Shown here piece after piece: positions 1 through 9,695 of a DNA stretch of 64,000 bases. The translations under genes and the position numbers were made by a program. Under the pieces are notes generated by a model. That model did not search any database. It was not told the origin of the DNA and was given only the letters and a program-made list of their open reading frames with translations. This stretch comes from Cyprinodon diabolis (Eukaryota > Chordata > Actinopteri > Cyprinodontiformes > Cyprinodontidae). The first letter of the stretch is position 1. Each line of letters opens with the position of its first letter. The DNA lies in assembly GCA_030533445.1 (NCBI GenBank), contig JARPUW010000273.1, positions 163,706 to 227,705 on the forward strand, written 5' to 3'.

Positions 1-674
1 AAAAGATGGGTCACGCCCAGCAGTGATATAGAATCCATTTCCAAATGTTAAATCACTGGTTTTCCATGTTATTAGGTGAATAGTTGCTGTATTACAGAGT
101 AAATGGGAGACTTTTATTGTGAAATTTGCTCTGGGGTGTGTTTTGAAAAGGTCACTAGAGTCTAATAAAAACAACCTGGAAGAGTTTGGGTCATAATGTT
201 GAGCCATTTGCATCAATTAATGCATTAGTATAATCTAGAGGCTTTTATTTTGTAGGGTCCCTGGAGTCTTATTTTGAAAGTCCAACAGAGTTGTGTTTAT
301 AGAAAATGTTCAGACCCGTCAACGATAGTTGATTACTTTCCAATCGTTAAATCACTCTTTTTCCATGTTATTAGGGCAGTAGATGAAGCGGAAATGGGAG
401 GCTTTTATTTTGAAATTTGCTATAGGGTGTGTTTTAAACAGTCTCCTAGAGTCTATTCTCTAAAACGGGGTTGAGTTTGGGTCATAATGTTGAGCCATAT
501 AGGGCAATAAATATATGTAAAAAATATAGAGGCTTTTATTTTGTAGGGTCCCTGGAGTCTTATTTTGAAAGTCTATCAGTGCTGAGTGGCAAGGGAAGTG
601 TCATGGACAGCAGTCATATAGTATCCATTTCCCAATGTTAAATCAGTCCTTTCACCCTCCATTAGATTAATATG

Positions 675-691
675 TGCTGTTTAAAACAGCA
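675..691. repeat. 17 bp perfect palindrome in block A
   Basis: TGCTGTTT-A-AAACAGCA has 8 bp arms around one base. It is present at the equivalent place in the units, for example 3951-3967. Unit 18 lacks one A (54600), in a low-quality stretch. No function is assigned. Confidence 0.8.
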
Positions 692-819
692 GAGGTAAAA
701 TCTGTTTGAAGCTTGGTAACCTTGACAACGCTTAACGAGCCTCTCACTGACACAGACAACAGCTGCACTCACTATTGGTTTCTTCTTCCCAGGCTTTTTT
801 GTATGGGAAGAACGGCACC

Positions 820-2550
820 GAACAAACGACTACTGATCAAAAACCGTATGAGTTATTCAAAAAACATTTTCACCATGAGCATCAGCAATCCTTCGACTCC
901 AACTATACCAACTTTGGTGTATGTGTGTCATTCAGAAAAATATTTATGACGACTTGAAAACACATAGTCTGATTCGTTTCTCTCCCATCTTCAGCTCAAA
1001 AAGAATAGAGAAAGGCTGAAACTCTCATCGACTTTAGGTTGGTCTGGAGGGTTTTTAAGGAAAAGTATTAATCCTACCGTAATTCCGAAGACATTGTGTG
1101 AGTCCAGAGGTTTCAGTCTACAAACTGACCAAAAATGGTGACTGTAGCTCCAAATATGTGGCCGTGAGGGCGAGAATAAGATGTTTGATCTTAAAAAAAT
1201 GGCCGCCTCACACTAAGATTTCAGCAGCTGCACTCTAGCAGGCTGCTGCAGAAGCTAACTGTCAGCTAGCTTCCAGGTGCTTATCCTCCGAACAAACGAC
1301 TGCTGAGCAAAAACCGTAAAAGGTATCTGAAAAATTCTTTCAGTGAAAGCAACATCTATCCTTTGTCTCAGACTGGGGTAACCTTCATGTCTGTAGGTCT
1401 TTCACAACCCAAAACGAAGCACAAACAAAATGGTTGGCCCACCTGCTCCTCCCTTTGTTTGAACTGCAGGACCTCACTCTCACTCACCTTTTAGCTGCTA
1501 AAGCACCCCTCCGAACAAACGACTGCTGAGTAAAAACCGTAAAAGGTATCTGAAAAATTCTTTTTATCTAAGCGACAGCTATATCTTGTCTTCAATTGGA
1601 GTAACTTTCATGGCTGTAGGTCATCTACAAACTGAATGGGAAGAGAAAGAAAAAGAAAAAACGTTTCATCACACCTAAGCTTCTAATTGAGCTAGCTGCA
1701 GCAGGTCACTGTCACTCAGCTTTCAGGTGCTTAAAATGTCCTCCGAACAAACGACTGCTGAGCAAAAACCGTATGAGTTATTCAAAAAAATTTTTCACCG
1801 TGAGCGTCAGTCATCCTTCGACTCCAACTATGCCAACTTTGGTGTATGTGTGTCATTCAGAAAAATATTTATGACGAGTTTAAAACACATAGTCTGATTC
1901 GTTTTTCTCCCCTCTTCTGCTCCAAAACCAATGAAAAACGGCTCTGATTTTCATCGACTTTAGGTCGGTCTGGAGGGTTTTTAAGGAAAAGTATTAATCC
2001 TACCGTAATTCCGAAGACATTGTGTGGGTCCAGAGATTTCAGTCTACAAACTGACCAAAAATGGTGACTCTAGCTATAAATATGTGGCCGTGAGGGCGAG
2101 TTTAAAATGTTTTTTTGTGTTTAAAAAACGCCTGCCTCACACTCTAGCTTTTCAGTTGCTCCACTCTAGCAGGCTGGATTTTGCTAAAACTTTGTGGCGC
2201 TTGAGGTCTGATTATACAAAAACCGTAGCAGTTATCAACATACCGTCTTCAGTTTTAAATAGACGAAGGATTTATCTACAAACTGAGCTTCAAACTGTTT
2301 TTCTAGGTGAATGTATGCCGACACAGTGAAGTGCTGTTTTTTATGCTTTTTTTTTCCTCTCCCCATTCATTTCCTATGGGATTTTTTTGCGACGTTTTCG
2401 CTAATAATTCGCAAACCTTCGGACTAATGAGAAAGTTTTATACAAGCACACATCACCCCATTGGTCCCGACGCGTGTGCCAACTTTGGGCCCGATCCGCC
2501 AAACCGTGCGGGACTAGTTACGCGCCGAAGTTTTGGGTATACGGGAGAAT
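820..2550 (+). repeat. Block B: ladder of 225-235 bp degenerate repeats (unit 1 as reference)
   Basis: GAACAAACGACTnCTGA starts at 820, 1290, 1513 and 1745. The embedded CAAAAACCGT lies at 838, 1308, 1531, 1763 and 2216. The 820-1290 and 1745-2215 stretches are diverged copies of the same double repeat: both contain TTCGACTCCAACTAT, CTGGAGGGTTTTTAAGG and AGTCTACAAACTGACC. Block B thus grew by tandem duplication before the 3.2 kb unit was amplified. The stretch 2216-2550 is a more diverged tail containing CCTATGGGATTTTTTTGCG. No gene is supported here. Confidence 0.85.
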
Positions 2551-2564
2551 TATAATAATAATAA

Positions 2565-2691
2565 TACGCGGAATAAATATGTGCAATAGTAGTAGGTGGG
2601 CCATGCCTTCGGCATGTGGCCCCCCAATAATACGCGGAATAAATATGTGCAATAGTAGTAGGTGGGCCATGCCTTCGGCATGTGGCCCCCC
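2565..2691 (+). repeat. Block C minisatellite, 2 copies (unit 1)
   Basis: Each copy runs from TACGCGGAATAAATATG to GGCATGTGGCCCCCC, with a 66 bp period. The copy contains the hairpin ATGCC-TTC-GGCAT and is joined to the next by a short AAT run. Confidence 0.92.
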
Positions 2692-2733
2692 AACTAGAAA
2701 ATTTCTAAAGAAATTTTGAGGGGGGCCACCTAC
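2658..2733. repeat. Nested foldback at the C/D junction (unit 1)
   Basis: Three concentric arm pairs lie one inside another. GTAGGTGG (2658-2665) pairs with CCACCTAC (2726-2733). TGGCCCCCC (2683-2691) pairs with GGGGGGCCA (2720-2728). AAAATTTC (2698-2705) pairs with GAAATTTT (2710-2717) around TAAA. The first and second pairs share bases, so they are alternative folds. In units without block C only the innermost pair remains. Confidence 0.85.
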
Positions 2734-2964
2734 TGCCCGTCTGGGGAACAGGGCCAATACGGCCCTGGCAAGTTATGTCGGGGCTCCCCAGACCAACTGC
2801 TTACGCCTTTGAGGGCTGCTGAGGGAAGGAAAGAGGGCTAGGTCATGGGCAAAGAGAGCTGTGTGCCACTTGTGCTGAAATCTGGGAAATAGACGTGCAC
2901 AGCGTATGATGCAAAAGGGTAATATGGGTTGTCCATATTGAACCGCAGTGGGTAAAGCTCAGTT
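2692..2964 (+). other. Block D: GC-rich spacer with nested inverted repeats (unit 1)
   Basis: About 270 bp separate minisatellites C and E. The 5' part holds the two inverted-repeat structures listed separately. The rest (AGGGCTGCTGAGGGAAGG, TGAAATCTGGGAAATAGACG, GGGTTGTCCATATTGAA) is unique within the unit and has no coding or RNA signature that I recognise. The block is present in every unit. Confidence 0.8.
2739..2793. repeat. Inverted repeat in block D (unit 1)
   Basis: GTCTGGGG (2739-2746) is complementary to CCCCAGAC (2786-2793). Inside, GGGCC-AATAC-GGCCC (2751-2765) forms a second hairpin. Several units have a mismatch in an arm: units 7 and 8 read CACCAGAC, units 4, 14 and 18 read GTCTTGGG or ATCTTGGG, and units 11 and 13 read GGACC. 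Strict structural conservation is therefore not shown. Confidence 0.8.
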
Positions 2965-3175
2965 GGTGGGCTCCGCCCGCCTGCTAGGAGCCCTTGCAGC
3001 GATGAAAAAAATCACCAATGGCGGGCTCTGCCCGCCTGCTAAGAGCCATTGCAGTGATGAAATCACCAATGGCGGGCTCCGCCCGCCTTCTAAGAGCCAT
3101 TGCAGTGATGAAATCACCAATGGCGGGCTCCGCCCGCCTTCTAAGAGCCATTGCAGTGATGAAATTACAAATGGC
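2965..3175 (+). repeat. Block E 51 bp hairpin minisatellite, 4 copies (unit 1)
   Basis: Each 51 bp copy joins two hairpins. One is GGCGGGC-TCC-GCCCGCC. The other is GCCATTG...CAATGGC with an inner GTGAT-GAA-ATCAC. The first copy is degenerate (GGTGGGC, AGGAGCCCTTGCAGCGATG). Because 51 bp equals 17 codons, every frame stays open across the array. Confidence 0.93.
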
Positions 3176-3215
3176 AATGAGCAATATGCCAGAATGTATG
3201 AGTGTGTATAAGGAA

Positions 3216-3990
3216 GAGGCTTTTATTCTGTAGAGTCCCTGGAGTCTTATTTTGAAAGTCTATCATGGAAGTGCATCTAAAGATGGGTCATGCCCAGCAG
3301 TTATATAGAATCAATTTCCAAATGTTAAATCACTGGTTTTCCATGTTATTAGGTGAATAGTTGCTGTATTACAGAGTAAATGGGAGACTTTTATTGTGAA
3401 ATTTGCTCTGGGTGTGTTTTGAAAAGGTCACTAGAGTCTAATAAAAACAACCTGGAAGAGTTTGGGTCATAATGTTGAGCCATTTGCATCAATTAATGCA
3501 TTAGTATAATCTAGAGGCTTTTATTTTGTAGGGTCGCTGGAGTCTTATTTTGAAAGTCCAACAGAGTTGTGTTTATAGAAAATGTTCAGACCCGTCAATG
3601 ATAGTTGATTACTTTCCAATCGTTAAATCACTCTTTTTCCATGTTATTAGGGCAGTAGATGAAGCGGAAATGGGAGGCTTTTATTTTGAAATTTGCTATA
3701 GGGTGTGTTTTAAACAGTCTCCTAGAGTCTATTCTCTAAAACGGGGTTGAGTTTGGGTCATAATATTGAGCCATATAGGGCAATAAATATATGTAAAAAA
3801 TATAGAGGCTTTTATTTTGTAGGGTCCCTGGAGTCTTATTTTGAAAGTCTATCAGTGCTGAGTGGCAAGGGAAGTGTCATGGACAGCAGTCATATAGTAT
3901 CCATTTCCCAATGTTAAATCAGTCCTTTCACCCTCCATTAGATTAATATGTGCTGTTTAAAACAGCAGAGGTAAAATCTGTTTGAAGCTT
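3216..3990 (+). repeat. Block A: 2.6 copies of a 290-298 bp degenerate repeat (unit 2 as reference)
   Basis: Three repeats start with GAGGCTTTTATT at 3216, 3514 and 3805. They share TAG-GTC-CTGGAGTCTTATTTTGAAAGTC, a middle element containing GTTAAATCA, and TTTGGGTCATAATnTTGAGCCAT near the end. The third copy is cut short at about 185 bp. The block is AT-rich, with no coding signal in either strand. The same arrangement opens every unit. Confidence 0.9.
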
Positions 3991-5843
3991 GGTAACCTTG
4001 ACAACGCTTAACGAGCCTCTCACTGACACAGACAACAGCTGCACTCACTATTGGTTTCTTCTTCCCAGGCTTTTTTGTATGGGAAGAACGGCAACGAAAA
4101 CAAACGACTACTGATCAAAAACCGTATGAGTTATTCAAAAAACATTTTCACCATGAGCATCAGCAATCCTTCGACTCCAAGTATACCAACTTTGGTGTAT
4201 GTGTGTCATTCAGAACAATATTTATGACGACTTGAAAACACATAGTCTGATTCGTTTCTCTCCCATCTTCAGCTCAAAAAGAATGGAGAAAGGCTGAAAC
4301 TCATCGACTTTAGGTTGGTCTGGAGGGTTTTTAAGGAAAAGTATTAATCCTACCGTAATTCCGAAGACATTGTGTGAGTCCAGAGGTTTCAGTCTACAAA
4401 CTGACCAAAAATGGTGACTGTAGCTCCAAATATGTGGCCGTGAGGGCGAGAATAAGATGTTTGATCTTAAAAAAATGGCCGCCTCACACTAAGATTTCAG
4501 CAGCTGCACTCTAGCAGGCTGCTGCAGAAGCTAACTGTCAGCTAGCTTCCAGGTGCTTACCCTCCGAACAAACGACTGCTGAGCAAAAACCGTAAAAGAT
4601 ATCTGAAAAATTCTTTCAGTGAAAGCAACATCTATCCTTTGTCTCAGACTGGGGTAACCTTCATGTCTGTAGGTCTTTCACAACCCAAAACGAAGCACAA
4701 ACAAAATGGTTGGCCCACCTGCTCCTCCCTTTGTTTGAACTGCAGGACCTCACTCTCACTCACCTTTTAGCTGCTAAAGCACCCCTCCGAACAAACGACT
4801 GCTGAGTAAAAACCGTAAAAGGTGTCTGAAAAATTCTTTTTATCTAAGCGACAGCTATATCTTGTCTTCAATTGGAGTAACTTTCATGGCTGTAGGTCAT
4901 CTACAAACTGAATGGGAAGAGAAAGAAAAAGAAAAAACGTTTCATCACACCTAAGCTTCTAATTGAGCTAGCTGCAGCAGGTCACTGTCACTCAGCTTTC
5001 AGGTGCTTAAAATGTCCTCCGAACAAACGACTGCTGAGCAAAAACCGTATGAGTTATTCAAAAAATTTTTTCACCGTGAGCGTCAGACATCCTTCGACTC
5101 CAACTATGCCAACTTTGGTGTATGTGTGTCATTCAGAAAAATATTTATGACGAGTTTAAAACACATAGTCGGATTCGTTTTTCTCCCCTCTTCTGCTCCA
5201 AAACCAATGAAAAACGGCTCTGATTTTCATCGACTTTAGGTCGGTCTGGAGGGTTTTTAAGGAAAAGTATTAATCCTACCGTAATTCCGAAGATATTGTG
5301 TGGGTCCAGAGATTTCAGTCTACAAACTGACCAAAAATGGTGACTCTAGCTATAAATATGTGGCCGTGAGGGCGAGTTTAAAATGTTTTTTTGTGTTTAA
5401 AAAACGCCTGCCTCACACTCTAGCTTTTCAGTTGCTCCACTCTAGCAGGCTGGATTTTGCTAAAACTTTGTGGCGCTTGAGGTCTGATTATACAAAAACC
5501 GTAGCAGTTATCAACATACCGTCTTCAGTTTTAAATAGACGAAGGATTTATCTACAAACTGAGCTTCAAACTGTTTTTCTAGGTGAATGTATGCCGACAC
5601 AGTGAAGTGCTGTTTTTTATGCTTTTTTTTTCCTCTCCCCATTCATTTCCTATGGGATTTTTTTGCGACGTTTTCGCTAATAATTCGCAAACCTTCGGAC
5701 TAATGAGAAAGTTTTATACAAGCACACATCACCCCATTGGTCCCGACGCGTGTGCCAACTTTGGGCCCGATCCGCCAAACCGTGCGGGACTAGTTACGCG
5801 CCGAAGTTTTGGGTATACGGGAGAATTATAATAATAATAATAA

Positions 5844-5976
5844 TACGCGGAATAAATATGTGCAATAGTAGTAGGTGGGCCATGCCTTCGGCATGTGGCC
5901 CCCCAATAATAATAATACGCGGAATAAATATGTGCAATAGTAGTAGGTGGGCCATGCCTTCGGCATGTGGCCCCCC
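5844..5976 (+). repeat. Block C minisatellite, 2 copies (unit 2)
   Basis: The period is 72 bp, because the AAT run between copies has two more triplets than in unit 1. Confidence 0.92.
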
Positions 5977-6249
5977 AACTAGAAAATTTCTAAAGAAATT
6001 TTGAGGGGGGCCACCTACTGCCCGTCTGGGGAACCGGGCCAATACGGCCCTGGCAAGTGACGTCGGGGCTCCCCAGACCAACTGCTTACGCCTTTGAGGG
6101 CTGCTGAGGGAAGGAAAGAGGGCAAGTTCATGGGCAAAGAGAGCTGTGTGCCACTTGTGCTGAAATCTGGGAAATAGACGTGCACAGCGTATGATGCACA
6201 AGGGTAATATGGGTTGTCCATATTGAAACACAGTGGGTAAAGCCCAGTT

Positions 6250-6487
6250 GGCGGGCTTCGCCCGCCTGCTAGGAGCCATCTCAGTGAAGAAAAAAATCAC
6301 CAATGGCGGGCTCTGCCCGCCTTCTAAGAGCCATTGCAGTGATGAAATCACCAATGGCGGGCTCCGCCCGCCTGCTAAGAGCCATTGCAGTGATGTAATC
6401 ACCTTTGGCGGGCTCCGCCCGCCTGTTACCATTGGCGGGCTCCGCCCGCCTTCTAAGAGCCATTGCAGTGATGAAATCACCAATGGC
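6250..6487 (+). repeat. Block E minisatellite, 5 copies (unit 2)
   Basis: The fourth copy is a 26 bp short form (CTGTTACCATTGGCGGG), which marks the common beta-type five-copy array. Confidence 0.92.
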
Positions 6488-6527
6488 AATGAGCAATATG
6501 CCAGAATGTATGAGTGTGTATAAGGAA

Positions 6528-9500
6528 GAGGCTTTTATTCTGTAGAGTCCTTGTAGTCTTATTTTGAAAGTCTATCATGAATGTGCATCAAAAGATGGGT
6601 CACGCCCAGCAGTGATATAGAATCCATTTACAAATGTTAAATCACTGGTTTTCCATGTTATTAGGTGAATAGTTGCTGTATTACAGAGTAAATGGGAGAC
6701 TTTTATTGTGAAATTTGCTCTGGGTGTGTTTTGAAAAGGTCACTAGAGTGTAATAAAAACAACCTGGAAGAGTTTGGGTCATAATGTTGAGCCATTTGCA
6801 TCAATTAATGCATTAGTATAATCTAGAGGCTTTTATTTTGTAGGGTCCCTGGAGTCTTATTTTGAAAGTCCAACAGAGTTGTGTTTATAGAAAATGTTCA
6901 GACCCGTCAATGATAGTTGATTACTTTCCAATCGTTAAATCACTCTTTTTCCATGTTATTAGGGCAGTAGATGAAGCGGAAATGGGAGGCTTTTATTTTG
7001 AAATTTGCTATAGGGTGTGTTTTAAACAGTCTCCTAGAGTCTATTCTCTAAAACGGGGTTGAGTTTGGGTCATAATGTTGAGCCATATAGGGCAATAAAT
7101 ATATGTAAAAAATATAGAGGCTTTTATTTTGTAGGGTCCCTGGAGTCTTATTTTGAAAGTCTATCAGTGCTGAGTGGCAAGGGAAGTGTCATGTACAGCA
7201 GTCATATAGTATCCATTTCCCAATGTTAAATCAGTCCTTTCACCCTCCATTAGATTAATATGTGCTGTTTAAAACAGCAGAGGTAAAATCTGTTTGAAGC
7301 TTGGTAACCTTGACAACGCTTAACGAGCCTCTCACTGACACAGACAACAGCTGCACTCACTATTGGTTTCTTCTTCCCAGGCTTTTTTGTATGGGAAGAA
7401 CGACACCGAACAAACGACTACTGATCAAAAACCGTATGAGTTATTCAAAAAACATTTTCACCATGAGCATCAGCAATCCTTCGACTCCAACTATGCCAAC
7501 TTTGGTGTATGTGTGTCATTCAGAAAAATATTTATGACGAGTTGAAAACACATAGTCTGATTCGTTTCTCTCCCATCTTCAGCTCAAAAAGAATAGAGAA
7601 AGGCTGAAACTCTCATCGACTTTAGGTTGGTCTGGAGGGTTTTTAAGGAAAAGTATTAATCCTACCGTAATTCCGAAGACATTGTGTGAGTCCAGAGGTT
7701 TCAGTCTACAAACTGACCAAAAATGGTGACTGTAGCTCCAAATATGTGGCCGTGAGGGCGAGAATAAGATGTTTGATCTTAAAAAAATGGCCGCCTCACA
7801 CTAAGATTTCAGCAGCTGCACTCTAGCAGGCTGCTGCAGAAGCTAACTGTCAGCTAGCTTCCAGGTGCTTACCCTCCGAACAAACGACTGCTGAGCAAAA
7901 ACCGTAAAAGATATCTGAAAAATTCTTTCAGTGAAAGCAACATCTATCCTTTGTCTCAGACTGGGGTAACCTTCATGTCTGTAGGTCTTTCACAACCCAA
8001 AACGAAGCACAAACAAAATGGTTGGCCCACCTGCTCCTCCCTTTGTTTGAACTGCAGGACCTCACTCTCACTCACCTTTTAGCTGCTAAAGCACCCCTCC
8101 GAACAAACGACTGCTGAGTAAAAACCGTAAAAGGTATCTGAAAAATTCTTTTTATCTAAGCGACAGCTATATCTTGTCTTCAATTGGAGTAACTTTCATG
8201 GCTGTAGGTCATCTACAAACTGAATGGGAAGAGAAAGAAAAAGAAAAAACGTTTCATCACACCTAAGCTTCTAATTGAGCTAGCTGCAGCAGGTCACTGT
8301 CACTCAGCTTTCAGGTGCTTAAAATGTCCTCCGAACAAACGACTGCTGAGCAAAAACCGTATGAGTTATTCAAAAAATTTTTTCACCGTGAGCGTCAGTC
8401 ATCCTTCGACTCCAACTATGCCAACTTTGGTGTATGTGTGTCATTCAGAAAAATATTTATGACGAGTTTAAAACACATAGTCTGATTAGTTTTTCTCCCC
8501 TCTTCTGCTCCAAAACCAATGAAAAACGGCTCTGATTTTCATCGACTTTAGATCGGTCTGGAGGGTTTTTAAGGAAAAGTATTAATCCTACAGTAATTCC
8601 GAAGATATTGTGTGGGTCCAGAGATTTCAGTCTACAAACTGACCAAAAATGGTGACTCTAGCTATAAATATGTGGCCGTGAGGGCGAGTTTAAAATGTTT
8701 TTTTGTGTTTAAAAAACGCCTGCCTCACACTCTAGCTTTTCAGTTGCTCCACTCTAGCAGGCTGGATTTTGCTAAAACTTTGTGGCGCTTGAGGTCTGAT
8801 TATACAAAAACCGTAGCAGTTATCAACATACCGTCTTCAGTTTTAAATAGACGAAGGATTTATCTACAAACTGAGCTTCAAACTGTTTTTCTAGGTGAAT
8901 GTATGGCGACACAGTGAAGTGCTGTTTTTTATGCTTTTTTTTCCCTCTCCCCATTCATTTCCTATGGGATTTTTTTGCGACGTTTTCGCTAATAATTCGC
9001 AAACCTTCGGACTAATGAGAAAGTTTTATACAAGCACACATCACCCCATTGGTCCCGACGCGTGTGCCAACTTTGGGCCCGATCCGCCAAACCGTGCGGG
9101 ACTAGTTACGCGCCGAAGTTTTGGGTATACGGGAGAATTATAATAACTAGAAAATTTCTAAAGAAATTTTGAGGGGGGCCACCTACTGCCCGTCTGGGGA
9201 ACCGGGCCAATACGGCCCTGGCAAGTGACGTCGGGGCTCCCCAGACCAACTGCTTACGCCTTTGAGGGCTGCTGAGGGAAGGAAAGAGGGCAAGTTCATG
9301 GGCAAAGAGAGCTGTGTGCCACTTGTGCTGAAATCTGGGAAATAGACGTGCACAGAGTATGATGCACAAGGGTAATATGGGTTGTCCATATTGAAACACA
9401 GTGGGTAAAGCCCAGTTGGCGGGCTTAGCCCGCCTGCTGGGAGCCATCTCAGTGAAGAAAAAAATCACCAATGGCGGGCTCTGCCCGCCTTCTAAGAGCC

Positions 9501-9695
9501 ATTGCAGTGATGAAATCACCAATGGCGGGCTCCGCCCGCCTGCTAAGAGCCATTGCAGTGATGTAATCACCTTTGGCGGGCTCCGCCCGCCTGTTACCAT
9601 TGGCGGGCTCCGCCCGCCTTCTAAGAGCCATTGCAGTGATGAAATCACCAATGGCAATGAGCAATATGCCAGAATGTATGAGTGTGTATAAGGAA
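6528..9695 (+). repeat. Satellite unit 3 (3,168 bp)
   Basis: Complete unit of beta 3' type with no block-C copy and five block-E copies. The first E hairpin has the loop TTA in place of TTC. Confidence 0.95.
9418..9655 (+). repeat. Block E minisatellite, 5 copies (unit 3)
   Basis: Beta-type array with the 26 bp short copy. The first hairpin loop is TTA. Confidence 0.92.

Larger units (their letters stand above)
1..3215 (+). repeat. Satellite unit 1 (5' end missing)
   Basis: This partial unit begins about 60 bp into block A. It has two block-C minisatellite copies and four block-E copies. Its 3' end is of the alpha type: AGCTCAGTTGGTGGGCTCC leads into block E, and the next unit opens with ATCTAAAGATGGGTCATG. 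It serves here as the reference for blocks B to E. Confidence 0.93.
3216..6527 (+). repeat. Satellite unit 2 (3,312 bp)
   Basis: This complete unit has two block-C copies (72 bp period) and five block-E copies. Its 3' end is of the beta type: AGCCCAGTTGGCGGGCTTC, followed in the next unit by GTGCATCAAAAGATGGGTCA. The first block-B repeat carries a variant, GGCAACGAAAACAAACGAC, that is shared only with units 18 and 20. Confidence 0.95.

Noticed and set aside
274..474. 66-codon frame in block A
   Set aside because: It starts at TTG within an AT-rich degenerate repeat, is interrupted in unit 6 (TCCAATAGAG), and is not kept in sister repeats A1 and A3.
2024..2329. 101-codon open frame (GPEISVYKLT...) repeated in nearly every unit
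   Set aside because: It opens at GTG, has no usable ATG until its last residues, and resembles no family I know. Its constancy follows from recent homogenisation of the whole unit.
2307..2555. 82-codon frame in block B tail
   Set aside because: It opens at GTG. The internal ATG gives a short low-complexity peptide that overlaps the previous frame, and the frame ends in the AAT run. There is no coding signature.
2683..2728. Bacterial-type intrinsic terminator (GC stem with T run)
   Set aside because: The stem is part of a nested foldback in a eukaryotic satellite. The T run lies inside the loop arms and not after the stem.
2770..2785. CRE-like TGACGTC in block D of beta units
   Set aside because: It is a short motif, changed to TGATGTC in alpha units, and no promoter context is seen.
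3050..3070. Box C/D snoRNA (GTGATGA resembles box C)
   Set aside because: No CTGA box D or terminal stem at the right distance was found. The motif is part of the block-E inverted repeat.
2965..3175. CRISPR-like regular repeats in block E
   Set aside because: The repeats are adjacent 51 bp tandem copies without unique spacers, in a eukaryotic satellite.
3018..3233. Frames across block E on both strands
   Set aside because: The 51 bp period keeps all frames open. The peptides are simple 17-residue repeats reflecting the DNA period.
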